Of a DNA stretch of 64,000 nucleotides, positions 35,870 through 44,269 are shown in pieces. The position numbers and the translations under genes were made by a program. Source of the stretch: CAVTWY01 sp963738575. Lineage in GTDB: Bacteria > Pseudomonadota > Gammaproteobacteria > Burkholderiales > Burkholderiaceae_C. Each line of letters begins with the position of its first letter. Position 1 is the first letter of the stretch. The stretch covers positions 868,001 to 932,000 of the forward strand of contig CAVTWY010000004.1 in NCBI GenBank assembly GCA_963738575.1, read 5' to 3'. The notes beneath the pieces were generated by a model. That model ran no database searches. It was not told the DNA's origin and saw only the letters and a list, made by a program, of their open reading frames with translations.

Positions 35870-36349
35870 TCAACTGTTATGCCAACGACAAACAACCCTC
35901 CACTGAATGTGCCAAAGTAGGTCAGAGATTGCGTCCCACAATCCGCCAAAGCTTTTTACGACGAGTGCTGCTGCAGATGCAGCGCCCCCGAGTACAAAAA
36001 GCCAGCTTTGAAATCGCTTCAGGTTTCGCTTCCATGGCCTTCGGCTTGAAGGTGGGCCGCTAACGCTAACCTCACCAATCGAGATGTCGATACGACGCGG
36101 AAGCTCGCATGTACCAAGGTAAATGATTGGTAGTTTGGCCACATTGCCAGACGGCAACGTTAACGTGAATTGGTTGGTCTCGCCAACATGTTCACGCCAC
36201 ACATCGCCATACACCTGATGTTGGCGAACAATCTCCGGTTTGATAGCCGCTCCCAGGGCAGCTCTGTCCGCTAGTTGCAGTAGCTCGAATTTCGCTTGTG
36301 CCGCCTCCGAGACGAAGGACGGACACACTATTGGCGCGAAGCGGTTCAT
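35870..36349 (-). CDS. Membrane-anchored protein of unknown function
   Basis: A 159-residue protein I do not recognise. The ATG at 36349 has AAGGAG seven bases upstream, the best ribosome site in this zone, so I prefer it over a longer frame starting at 36463. The first 110 residues are soluble and mixed helix and strand, with PSFVSEAAQAKFELLQLADRAALGAA, HVGETNQFTLTL and RRIDISIGEVSV. After a basic stretch (RRPWKRNLKRFQ) one hydrophobic helix follows (WLFVLGGAASAAALVV). It is the only undamaged gene in the decayed 30-36 kb zone, beside restriction-modification and XRE remnants, so a defence or mobile-element role is possible but unproven. Confidence 0.6.
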   Translation of the reverse strand: MNRFAPIVCPSFVSEAAQAKFELLQLADRAALGAAIKPEIVRQHQVYGDVWREHVGETNQFTLTLPSGNVAKLPIIYLGTCELPRRIDISIGEVSVSGPPSSRRPWKRNLKRFQSWLFVLGGAASAAALVVKSFGGLWDAISDLLWHIQWRVVCRWHNS

Positions 36350-36846
36350 GGAAGTACTCCTTAGGTGATGTTCAAAAGCCAATTTCCGATTTAAGCCTTG
36401 AACCCTTATCACCAAGCATCGTGCGCGCGGCGACCACCGGGTCTCTTGTTGGAGGATCTCCAATTCGGTTTTTGACCTCCTCGGACCTCCTCAACCGTCG
36501 ACACGCGTAGTGGCGAGCAGCGAGAACCGATTTTTATCACTAACCGTTTGTTATCAAAATAGGGTTTGCACTTAGATCCGCAGGGAATCAACGACATTTC
36601 GCGCAAGCCCTGACCATCTCCGAAATGACGGGCGAAATTTGCGGTAGCCCTCCTACAGCAAACTGTGTGCGATGGATTACTCCGCTTTAGTGCTCTGAGA
36701 GGCGCCGCTGTACGCTCGGGAGCCAGCTCGACACTGTGGATATCGGCGGCATTGAGCTCCTCCCGCAGGCGCTGATCGAGTGCAATCGACCGCAAAAGAT
36801 TAAGTAAGGACGGCAGTGGTGGCAATCCTGGATGGCAGGGGCAAGA
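36350..36846. other. Intergenic stretch with no supported gene
   Basis: About 500 bases. A 138-codon minus-strand frame (36409-36825) exists, starting LPSLLNLLRSIALDQRLREELNAADIH, which looks coding for roughly 40 residues before losing character. It may be a fragment of an old gene; no family is recognisable. Nothing else is evident. It forms the boundary with the well-preserved aldehyde dehydrogenase gene and its more typical base composition. Confidence 0.4.
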
Positions 36847-38301
36847 TCAAAACGGATAGTGCCTAGGCCGAGTCTGCACCGTAATCCACCGCAACTCCGT
36901 AAACGCATCAATCCCAGCCTTGCCCCCAAACCGCCCATACCCCGACCCCTTGACACCCCCAAACGGCATCTGCGCCTCGTCATGCACGGTGGGCCCGTTC
37001 ACATGGCAGATGCCGCTGTCGATCTTGCGGGCCACGTTGAAGGCGCGGGCGATGTCGCGGCCGAAGATGGCGGCGGACAGGCCGTAGGCGTTGTCGTTGG
37101 CGCAGGCGATGGCTTCTTCGGTGTTCTTGACCCTGACCACGCACTTGACCGGGCCGAAGGTTTCTTCGCTGTAGATGCGCATGGCGGGGGTGACGTGGTC
37201 GAGCACGGTGGCGGGCATGAGGGTGGAGTCGGCTTTGCCGCCGCACACCAGCTTGGCGCCTTTGCTGACGGCGTCGTCGATCAGGGCATTGCAATGCGTG
37301 ACGGTGGGCATGCCGATGACCGAGCCCAGCACCACGGGCTCGGGCTTGCGCGGGTCGCCCAGGGGGAGCGATTTGGCTTTGTCGCCAAACTTGCGCACAA
37401 ACTCGTCGGCCACTTTGGCGTCGACGATGATGCGTTCGGTGCTCATGCAAATTTGGCCTGAGTTGGCAAAGCTGCCAAAGGCGGCGGCGTTGACGGCGTC
37501 GTCGATGTCGGCGTCGTCAAGCACCACCAGCGGTGCTTTGCCGCCCAGCTCCAGCACCACGGGCTTGAGGTACTTGGCACAGGTTTGCGCAATGATGCGC
37601 CCCACCTTGGTGGAGCCGGTGAAGTTAACGCGCCGCACCGCTGGGTGAGCGACCATGGCTTCGACGATGGCCGCTGCATCAGCGGGGGCGTTGGTGACGT
37701 AGTTGACCACGCCCGGAGGGAACCCAGCTTCTTGAAAAGCTTCGATGATGAGCTGGTGGGTGCGGGGGCAGTTTTCGCTGCCTTTGAGCACCACGGTGTT
37801 GCCACAGGCCAGTGGGGTGGCAATGGCGCGCACGGCCAAGATGATGGGGGCGTTCCAAGGCGCGATGCCCAGCACCACGCCCGCAGGTACGCGCAGGGCC
37901 ATGGCCAGCGAGCCGGGTACGTCAGACGGAATCACTTCGCCGCTGACTTGGGTGGTTAGTGACGCGGCCTCGCGGATCATGCCTGCCGCCAACATCACGT
38001 TGAACCCGGCCCACATGCCGGTGGCACCGGTTTCGGCCGATACAGCTTCGACAAACTGGGGCACTTTGGCTTCGAGCTTTTCGGCGGCCTTGAGCAGCAG
38101 CATGCGGCGCTCGCTGGGCCCCGATTCGCCCCAGGTTTTGAAGGCCTCGGCGGCGGCCTCCACGGCCATCACGGCGTCGGCGGGTGACGCCGCCGGGGCG
38201 CGGGTGGCCACGGTGCCGTCCAGGGGGTTGCGGCGCTCAAAGGTGGCGCCTTTTTCGGCGGTGACTTTGAGGCCGTTGATGAGCATGGACAGGTCGGACA
38301 T
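36847..38301 (-). CDS. NAD(P)-dependent aldehyde dehydrogenase (salicylaldehyde/vanillin-type)
   Basis: A 484-residue aldehyde dehydrogenase. The catalytic Cys lies in NSGQICMSTER (around 284) and the general-base Glu in VLELGGKAPL (around 250). NAD-binding blocks IAPWNAPIILAV and VNFTGSTKVG are present. The Gln-Ile-Cys-Met context and the closing INSGICHVNGPTVHDE-like segment (here IDSGICHVNGPTVHDE) resemble salicylaldehyde and vanillin dehydrogenases. It oxidises an aldehyde to a carboxylate in the cytoplasm. It lies 75 bases downstream of the Liv-type transporter genes on the same strand, so it probably acts on a compound derived from the imported solute, perhaps aromatic. Confidence 0.9.
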   Translation of the reverse strand: MSDLSMLINGLKVTAEKGATFERRNPLDGTVATRAPAASPADAVMAVEAAAEAFKTWGESGPSERRMLLLKAAEKLEAKVPQFVEAVSAETGATGMWAGFNVMLAAGMIREAASLTTQVSGEVIPSDVPGSLAMALRVPAGVVLGIAPWNAPIILAVRAIATPLACGNTVVLKGSENCPRTHQLIIEAFQEAGFPPGVVNYVTNAPADAAAIVEAMVAHPAVRRVNFTGSTKVGRIIAQTCAKYLKPVVLELGGKAPLVVLDDADIDDAVNAAAFGSFANSGQICMSTERIIVDAKVADEFVRKFGDKAKSLPLGDPRKPEPVVLGSVIGMPTVTHCNALIDDAVSKGAKLVCGGKADSTLMPATVLDHVTPAMRIYSEETFGPVKCVVRVKNTEEAIACANDNAYGLSAAIFGRDIARAFNVARKIDSGICHVNGPTVHDEAQMPFGGVKGSGYGRFGGKAGIDAFTELRWITVQTRPRHYPF

Positions 38302-38376
38302 GGTGGTTTCCTCGACGCAAATGGGGCGAACGTTGGGTTAGATGGCGTGGTGGCCGCGCGTCGGCGCGACGCGGCG

Positions 38377-39147
38377 TCAGCGGCGCGTGGTGGTGTCGGC
38401 GGCGTCGGCGCCCAGGTAGGCTTCTCGCACCACGGTGGACCGGGCCAGTAGCTTGGCGGGCCCACTGGCCACCAGCACGCCGCGCTCCATCACGTAGCCC
38501 CGGTCGGCCACGGCCAAGGCCTTTTTGACGTTTTGCTCCACCATCAACACGGTGGTGCCGGCGTCGGCAATGCGCCGTGCGATGGCCAGCAGCTCGTCGA
38601 CCATTTTGGGGGCCAGCCCGAGGGAGGGCTCGTCGAGCATCAGCAGCCGGGGGGCGCTCATCATGGCGCGCGCCACGGCCACCATTTGTTGCTCGCCGCC
38701 GCTCATCGTGCCCGCCAATTGGCCAGCGCGCTCGCGCAGTTTGGGGAAGTCGACAAACGCTTGTTCGATGCGGCGGGCGCGCTCGGCCTTGCTCACCAGC
38801 CAGCCGCCCAGCTCGAGGTTTTCGCGCACGGTCATCTGCGCAAACAACTGGCGCCCTTCGGCCACCAGCACCACACCAGCTTTGACGATCTTGTCGGTTT
38901 CGTCGTCCAGCTCGTCCCCATCCAGCGTCAGCCAACCGCGGCGCGGGATGAGCGCCACGATGGCTTTGAGCAGGGTGCTTTTGCCGGCACCGTTGGCGCC
39001 CAGCACCACCGTCAGGCCCGGTTTGGCCTCGAGCGTGATGTCGCGCAGCACCAAGAAGGGGCCATAGCCAGCCGATAGGCCACGCACCTTGAGATGCGCC
39101 TGCCCCGTGCCGCCCAGCACGAAGGGCGCTGCGCGCCAGGCCATCAT
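38377..39147 (-). CDS. Branched-chain-type ABC transporter ATPase (LivF-like)
   Basis: A 256-residue LivF-type ATPase with Walker A GANGAGKST, signature MSGGEQQMVAVARAM, Walker B LLMLDEPSLGL and switch His replaced by the usual VEQNVKKAL of this branch. It overlaps the LivG-like gene by four bases. It is the last of the five transporter genes. Confidence 0.94.
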   Translation of the reverse strand: MMAWRAAPFVLGGTGQAHLKVRGLSAGYGPFLVLRDITLEAKPGLTVVLGANGAGKSTLLKAIVALIPRRGWLTLDGDELDDETDKIVKAGVVLVAEGRQLFAQMTVRENLELGGWLVSKAERARRIEQAFVDFPKLRERAGQLAGTMSGGEQQMVAVARAMMSAPRLLMLDEPSLGLAPKMVDELLAIARRIADAGTTVLMVEQNVKKALAVADRGYVMERGVLVASGPAKLLARSTVVREAYLGADAADTTTRR

Positions 39148-39992
39148 GGCGCAGCCTCGGCTGCAAGGGGCTCGTCGCGCCGCAGCAGCGGGTCGTCGCT
39201 GTTGATCATCTCGTCACCCAGGTAGGCCTCGATCACCTGCGGGTCGCGCACGATGGTGGCGGGGGGTGCGTCAGCAATCTTTTTGCCTTGGTGCAGCACG
39301 ATGACGCGCTCGACGTGTTTGAGCAGGGTCGTGACGGCGTGCTCGATCCACACCACGGTAAGGTCGAGCTCGTCGCGCATGCGGCGGATCAAGCGCGCCA
39401 TGTCGTCCACCTCGGCTTCGGTCAGGCCGGCGGCCACTTCGTCCAGCAGCAGCAACTTGGGGCGCGTGGCCAAGGCCATGCCAATTTCCAACAAGCGCTG
39501 CTGCGACGGGGTGATGGCGGCGGCGGGCAAGTCGGCCTGCGCCGACAAGCCAATGAGGGCCAGGATGCTGTCGGGTGTGCGCAGGGCCCAAGGCACCGAG
39601 GTTTCGTCGCCCCACAAGATATATTCACGCGGGCGGCGGCCTGCAAACTTCAACCCGAAGGCCACGTTGTCGCGCACCGGCAAATCGGCAAACACGCGCG
39701 GTGTTTGAAACGTGCGCGCCACGCCGCGTGCGGCAAAGCGATGCGGGGCCGAACCCGTGAGGTTGCGCCCTTGCACCAAGAGCGTACCGCTGCTGGGGGG
39801 TTGCACACCCGAGATGGCGTTGAAGAAGGTGGTTTTGCCCGCGCCGTTGGGCCCGATGATGCCCACCAACTCGCCAGCGTTAAAGCTCGCGTCCACGCTG
39901 TCCACGGCCACCAAGCCGCCAAAGCGCACGGTGATGCCGCGAGCCTCCAGCAGCGGGGCGTTGGTGGTTCCTTTGGTGACGGGGGTGGCCAT
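39144..39992 (-). CDS. Branched-chain-type ABC transporter ATPase (LivG-like)
   Basis: A 282-residue LivG-type ATPase. Walker A is GPNGAGKTT, Walker B is LLLLDEVAAGL, and the helical domain carries the longer insert typical of LivG (VARTFQTPRVFADLPVRDN). The signature region is weak: ITPSQQRLLEIGMAL replaces the usual LSGGQQRRLEIARAL, so the LSGG motif reads TPSQ. This is unusual for an ABC ATPase. The position of the Q-loop and the His switch (WIEHAVTTLL) is normal. Confidence 0.92.
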   Translation of the reverse strand: MATPVTKGTTNAPLLEARGITVRFGGLVAVDSVDASFNAGELVGIIGPNGAGKTTFFNAISGVQPPSSGTLLVQGRNLTGSAPHRFAARGVARTFQTPRVFADLPVRDNVAFGLKFAGRRPREYILWGDETSVPWALRTPDSILALIGLSAQADLPAAAITPSQQRLLEIGMALATRPKLLLLDEVAAGLTEAEVDDMARLIRRMRDELDLTVVWIEHAVTTLLKHVERVIVLHQGKKIADAPPATIVRDPQVIEAYLGDEMINSDDPLLRRDEPLAAEAAP

Positions 39993-39995
39993 GCG

Positions 39996-41024
39996 CTAAA
40001 CCAGCTCTCTGTCGCGCTCGATGCGCTTTTCGCGTGCCTCGCGCCGGGCTTTGTCGCCACTGAGCTCGTCGCGTCGCTCTCGCCACCACTGGCGGGTGTT
40101 TTGCCACCACAGTTTGAAGGTGTCAAAGCGCAGTGAAGCCAGGCCACCGGGCAGGTACAGCACCGACAAGATCAACAACAAGCCCAGCGTCATCATGTAA
40201 AGCTGGGGCATCGACAGGCGCAAGGTCTCGGCCAGCAGGCTGAAGACGATGGCGGCGATGAGCGGGCCCCAGAGCGTGAAGGCACCACCGATCAACGCGA
40301 TCAGCACCGTTTGAAATCCGATGAACGGGTTGAAGACGGTGTGGGGGTCGATGTACGTCCAGCGCACCGACATGGCGGCACCGGCTGCGCCAGCAAAAGC
40401 GGCCGTGAGCGCAAAGCCAGCTGTCTTGACCCAGCGTGTGGGCACACCCAGCGTTTGGGCGCGTTGCTCGTCGGCGCCAATGCCCACCAGGGCCAAACCA
40501 AAGCGCGTTTGCCGAACGACGATGGACGTGGTCACCGCCAGCACGGCGATGCCCAGCATGGTGAGGTAAACCGTGTGCGGCTCGGGCACGGTGGTGAGCA
40601 CGCGGCCCACGGTGCCGGTGACTTGCTTTTCCCAGTAGGTGACGGCGTGACGAATCAACTCGGTCATGCCAAACGTCAACACGGCAAAGTAGGTGCCACG
40701 CAAATGCAGCACCAAGGCGCCCATCACCACCGCCACCACCGCCGCCACGGTGGCACCCAGCGCCACCGACTGGATCCAGGGCAGGGTGTCGAGCGACAGC
40801 GCACCCGCATACGCCCCCAGCCCAAAAAACGCGGCTGTGGCCAGCGACAAGTACCGCGACGTGCCACAAAACAGCGACCAACTGGTGGACAGCGCGATGT
40901 ACATCAAACAGGTTAGGCCCATCGACACTGCAAATTCACTGCCGTACGCGGGCAGCACCAAGGCCCAGCCCGCCAGACCAAACAGGATCAAGAAGTCTCG
41001 CGTCAACAAAGCGCGCTTGTTCAT
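39996..41024 (-). CDS. Branched-chain-type ABC transporter permease (LivM-like)
   Basis: A 342-residue permease of the LivM class with eight or more helices. Characteristic blocks are SLATAAFFGLGAY near residue 60, RFGLALVGIGADEQRAQTLGV, and VLIALIGGAFTLWGPLIAAIVF toward the C-terminus. The C-terminal 40 residues are strongly basic and cytoplasmic. It overlaps the LivH-like gene by four bases and precedes the LivG-like gene by three. Confidence 0.93.
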   Translation of the reverse strand: MNKRALLTRDFLILFGLAGWALVLPAYGSEFAVSMGLTCLMYIALSTSWSLFCGTSRYLSLATAAFFGLGAYAGALSLDTLPWIQSVALGATVAAVVAVVMGALVLHLRGTYFAVLTFGMTELIRHAVTYWEKQVTGTVGRVLTTVPEPHTVYLTMLGIAVLAVTTSIVVRQTRFGLALVGIGADEQRAQTLGVPTRWVKTAGFALTAAFAGAAGAAMSVRWTYIDPHTVFNPFIGFQTVLIALIGGAFTLWGPLIAAIVFSLLAETLRLSMPQLYMMTLGLLLILSVLYLPGGLASLRFDTFKLWWQNTRQWWRERRDELSGDKARREAREKRIERDRELV

Positions 41025-41896
41025 TTTTTAAACAAACCTTTGGGTCGCAGCAGCAGCACGCCAATGAAGACGGCGTACGACAACAGCGCCTTGAGCGACG
41101 GGCTGGTGAAATGCATGCCCACGGCCTCGATCACGCCCAGCAGCAGCCCGCCCATCAGTGCGCCGCTCATGCTGCCAAAGCCGCCCAGCGTGATGACGAT
41201 CAGGGCGGTGACGGTGTAGGGCTCGCCCATGGCGGGGCTGATGGTGTAGGCCATCGAAAGCAGGCAACCGGCAGCGCCCGAGAGGCCCATGCCAACGCCA
41301 AACATCATGGGGTGCAAACGCTTGGTGTCGATGCCCACCAAGCGCGCTCCGATGGGTGATTGCATCAGGGCTCGCACGCCTTTGCCCAGCAAGGTTTGGC
41401 GCAGCACCACGATGAGCGCCGCCGACAACAAAATGGCCGCCGCAAACACCACCAATTTGTTGCCCGCAAAGGCGGTGCCGCCGATGGCGACGGGCGACGC
41501 CAGGTAGTCGTAGCCGCGCAGCTCGCCGCCCCACACCCACGACACAAAGTTTTGCACCAAGAACATCAAACCAAAGGCCACCATCAAGCTGCGAGCTTCA
41601 AAGATGTCGATGTTGGGCGACGTGTTGGTGAGGCGGCGAAAGCAAAGCCAGTGCACCGCCACACCCAGCAAGGCCAGCAGCAAAAACGAGACGGGCAACA
41701 TCAGCAGCGGCGAGACGCCCCAGGAGCTTTGAGCCACCCAGGTGAGGTAAGCACCCAACATCAAGAATTCGCCATGAGCGATGTTCAAGATGCGCATCAA
41801 GCCGTATTGCAGGTTCAAGCCCAAAGCGACAAGCGCGTAGATGCCTCCGGTGATGACACCGGAGGCAATCAGTTCAAGCCATGCGCCTGCAGACAA
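41021..41896 (-). CDS. Branched-chain-type ABC transporter permease (LivH-like)
   Basis: A 291-residue permease of the LivH class. The N-terminal GVITGGIYALVALGLNLQYGLMRILNIAHGEFLMLGAY block and C-terminal VITLGGFGSMSGALMGGLLLGVIE are family hallmarks. It pairs with the LivM-like permease to form the channel. A 62-base gap separates it from the receptor gene upstream, enough for an RNA element but none is recognised. Confidence 0.93.
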   Translation of the reverse strand: MSAGAWLELIASGVITGGIYALVALGLNLQYGLMRILNIAHGEFLMLGAYLTWVAQSSWGVSPLLMLPVSFLLLALLGVAVHWLCFRRLTNTSPNIDIFEARSLMVAFGLMFLVQNFVSWVWGGELRGYDYLASPVAIGGTAFAGNKLVVFAAAILLSAALIVVLRQTLLGKGVRALMQSPIGARLVGIDTKRLHPMMFGVGMGLSGAAGCLLSMAYTISPAMGEPYTVTALIVITLGGFGSMSGALMGGLLLGVIEAVGMHFTSPSLKALLSYAVFIGVLLLRPKGLFKK

Positions 41897-41958
41897 CGGG
41901 GGGTATGCCTAACTGTCGAGTCGGGTGCACCGCACCAACGTGCGAGTGCGGTGGCTGC

Positions 41959-43227
41959 TTACTTCCAGGCTGGCTTGCTGGCGTTGAGTTGGGCGGTGGC
42001 TTGGGCTTTGGGCCACACCACCTCAAATTCACCGTTTTGCCATTGGCTGACGGTGCCCGGCGTGCCGGTGTTTTCGCTGCCGTTGAACTTGATCTTGCCC
42101 ATGATGGTGCTGTGGTCGGTACCGGCCACGTAGTCACGAATGGCTTTGCGATCCAGGCCGTGTTTGGCCACCGCGTTGGTCAAGATTTCTAGCGACGCCC
42201 AGCAGGCACCGCTGGCCCAGCGGTCGGGCTCTTTGCCGGCAAACTTCTTGGTGTGTGCGTCAAAGTATGCTTTGGCGCTGGCGCTGGTTTTGCTGTTCCA
42301 GGACCCCATGCCCAGCACGCCCTCGGCGCCTGCGGGTGTCATGACATTTTTGTAGAGCTGAAACGCAGTGCCCACCGAAGCGTAGAAGAACTTGGGGTTG
42401 AGGCCCACTTCTTTGGCTTGTTTGCTGGCCAGGATGGTGTCGGGCGGGTAGGTGAAGCCCACAAAGGCGTCTGGGTTTTTGTCTTTGATGGAGCGCAACA
42501 CGGGCGATAAATCTTTGACGCCAGCGGGGTAGCTCTTGTCTTCCACCAGGCTGATGCCGCTGCCTTGCAAAGCCACTTTGAGCGCGGCGTAGTTCTCCAG
42601 GCCAAACAGGTCGTCCACGTAAATGACGGCCAGCGACTTCACGCCGTTGGCTTTGAGCATGTCCACCAAGGCGGTGGTCATGGGGGCAGGTTGCTGCAAC
42701 AACAAGAAAAAGTACGGCAACTTCATTTCCACCAAACGGCGCGACAAAGCTGTTGGTGCGAGCATGGGGTAGCCAAAGCGGTTGGCGAGCGGGGCCACAG
42801 CAAAGTTGGCGTTGCTGCCCCAGGGCGGCAAGATCAGGTCGACCTTGTCGCTGCCCATGAGTTTTTCGTACGTGCGCACACAGGTTTCGACCTCGCTGCG
42901 GTCGTCAAAGCTGATGAGCTCGACGGGGCGCTTGGTACCTTTGACGTTGAGGCCACCTGCAGCGTTTTGCTGCTCGGCCCACAACAGGTAGTTGGGCTCT
43001 TGGCTCACTTGTGCACCGCCCGTCCACGGGCCGGTGCGAGCCATGGCGTAACCCACACGCACGGGGCCGGCTTGCGCCCACACGCGGCCCGTCAAGGCCA
43101 AGCTGGCCGCGCCAGCCACCACGCCTTGCACGGCGCCTCGGCGCGTGATACCAGCGGGGCTGGTGCATGGGGCGTCGGCGGTGACGGATGTTGAGGGGGT
43201 GTCGCCGTCAAAACGGTTTGCGTCCAT
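41959..43227 (-). CDS. Branched-chain-type ABC receptor (LivJ-like) with a twin-arginine-like signal
   Basis: A 422-residue receptor of the LivJ/periplasmic binding protein type I superfamily. I start it at the ATG at 43227, which has AGGAG eight bases upstream. The N-terminal signal is long and contains ITRRGAVQG before the hydrophobic core (VVAGAASLALTGRVWAQA), which fits Tat export. Mature blocks are VRVGYAMARTGPWTGG, LILPPWGSN and SVGTAFQLYKNVM. It heads the cluster with the Liv permeases, ATPases and aldehyde dehydrogenase. The ligand may be an aromatic acid rather than an amino acid. Confidence 0.9.
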   Translation of the reverse strand: MDANRFDGDTPSTSVTADAPCTSPAGITRRGAVQGVVAGAASLALTGRVWAQAGPVRVGYAMARTGPWTGGAQVSQEPNYLLWAEQQNAAGGLNVKGTKRPVELISFDDRSEVETCVRTYEKLMGSDKVDLILPPWGSNANFAVAPLANRFGYPMLAPTALSRRLVEMKLPYFFLLLQQPAPMTTALVDMLKANGVKSLAVIYVDDLFGLENYAALKVALQGSGISLVEDKSYPAGVKDLSPVLRSIKDKNPDAFVGFTYPPDTILASKQAKEVGLNPKFFYASVGTAFQLYKNVMTPAGAEGVLGMGSWNSKTSASAKAYFDAHTKKFAGKEPDRWASGACWASLEILTNAVAKHGLDRKAIRDYVAGTDHSTIMGKIKFNGSENTGTPGTVSQWQNGEFEVVWPKAQATAQLNASKPAWK

Positions 43228-43332
43228 GCGCGAGTCTCCTGGGCAGTCGGTTGTCGAATCAAATCTCAGACCAATCATCGAGCGTATGGCCTAGCGTTGG
43301 CTAGAGGATCAACCCGGGGCGTATTCAAGCGT

Positions 43333-44208
43333 TTAAGGCTTTTGGGGCAGCAGTAACAACTGCGCGGCCACACCCGCCGCAATCACCGCAGGCTCTTTGC
43401 CCTGCATGGCCGCCACCCCGATGGGGCAGGTGATGTGGCCGATCTGGGCTTCGTCAAAACCCCGCGCCTCCAGGCGATGCCTGAACGTGGCCCATTTGGT
43501 TTTGCTGCCGATCAGGCCGATGAAGGGCAAGTCGCCTTTCAGCTGTTGACGCTTGAGGCAGGCGATGACGATGTCCAGATCTTCAGCGTGGCTGAAGCTC
43601 ATGATCAACACGCGCGATTGCGGCGCCAGGTCGGCCACGGCGTCTTGCACCGGCTCCACATGCTCGGGCGTGACGTTGGGCGGGAAGGTGAGCAGGCCCA
43701 GCGTGGCGGCATCGGCAAACACGCCTTCGCGGCTGTCGATCCAGCGCAGCTTGATGGGCAAGGGCGCCAGCGCCCGCACGATGGCTTGGCCCACGTGGCC
43801 GCCGCCAAACAAGGCCACCGGCATGTGGTGACCGCGCTCGGCATCCAGTTGCGCCACCAGCGATTGACGGGTGTTGGCGCTGTGCAGCTCAAAGCGCAGC
43901 ACCACCACGCCGCCGCAGCATTGGCCCAGGGTGGGGCCGAGGGGGTAGCGGCGTTGAATGCGGCTCTCGCTGCCTGCAAGCATGGCGCGTGCGTGGGCGA
44001 TGGCGTCGAATTCAAGGTGGCCACCGCCGACCGTGCCGATCAAGGCGTTGTCGCTGTTGTCGCGGCTCGCACCTTGGTTGGTTTGCAAAACTGCCATCCA
44101 AGTGCCCGCGTCGCGAGGTGCCGAGCCTTGAGTGGACTCGACCACGATCCGCACGGCGGGGCCGTGCAGCAGCGCTTCAAGCAGCCGCGTCTCGTCAGCG
44201 TGCGACAT
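43333..44208 (-). CDS. xdhC: Xanthine dehydrogenase accessory protein
   Basis: A 291-residue maturation factor that binds molybdenum cofactor, helps its sulfuration and loads it into XdhB. The N-terminal XdhC domain has VESTQGSAPRDAG with IGTVGGGHLEFD, and CCGG (in LGQCCGGVVV) holds the conserved Cys thought to bind the cofactor. The C-terminal Rossmann-like part includes ALFGGGHVGQAIV and FIGLIGSKTKWATF. It follows xdhB on the same strand, the usual A-B-C order. Confidence 0.94.
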   Translation of the reverse strand: MSHADETRLLEALLHGPAVRIVVESTQGSAPRDAGTWMAVLQTNQGASRDNSDNALIGTVGGGHLEFDAIAHARAMLAGSESRIQRRYPLGPTLGQCCGGVVVLRFELHSANTRQSLVAQLDAERGHHMPVALFGGGHVGQAIVRALAPLPIKLRWIDSREGVFADAATLGLLTFPPNVTPEHVEPVQDAVADLAPQSRVLIMSFSHAEDLDIVIACLKRQQLKGDLPFIGLIGSKTKWATFRHRLEARGFDEAQIGHITCPIGVAAMQGKEPAVIAAGVAAQLLLLPQKP

Positions 44209-44269
44209 GGCGGCACGCCGACATGGTCATCGGCAGCATGTCAGGCACGCATCGGGCGCGCGCGGCAAG

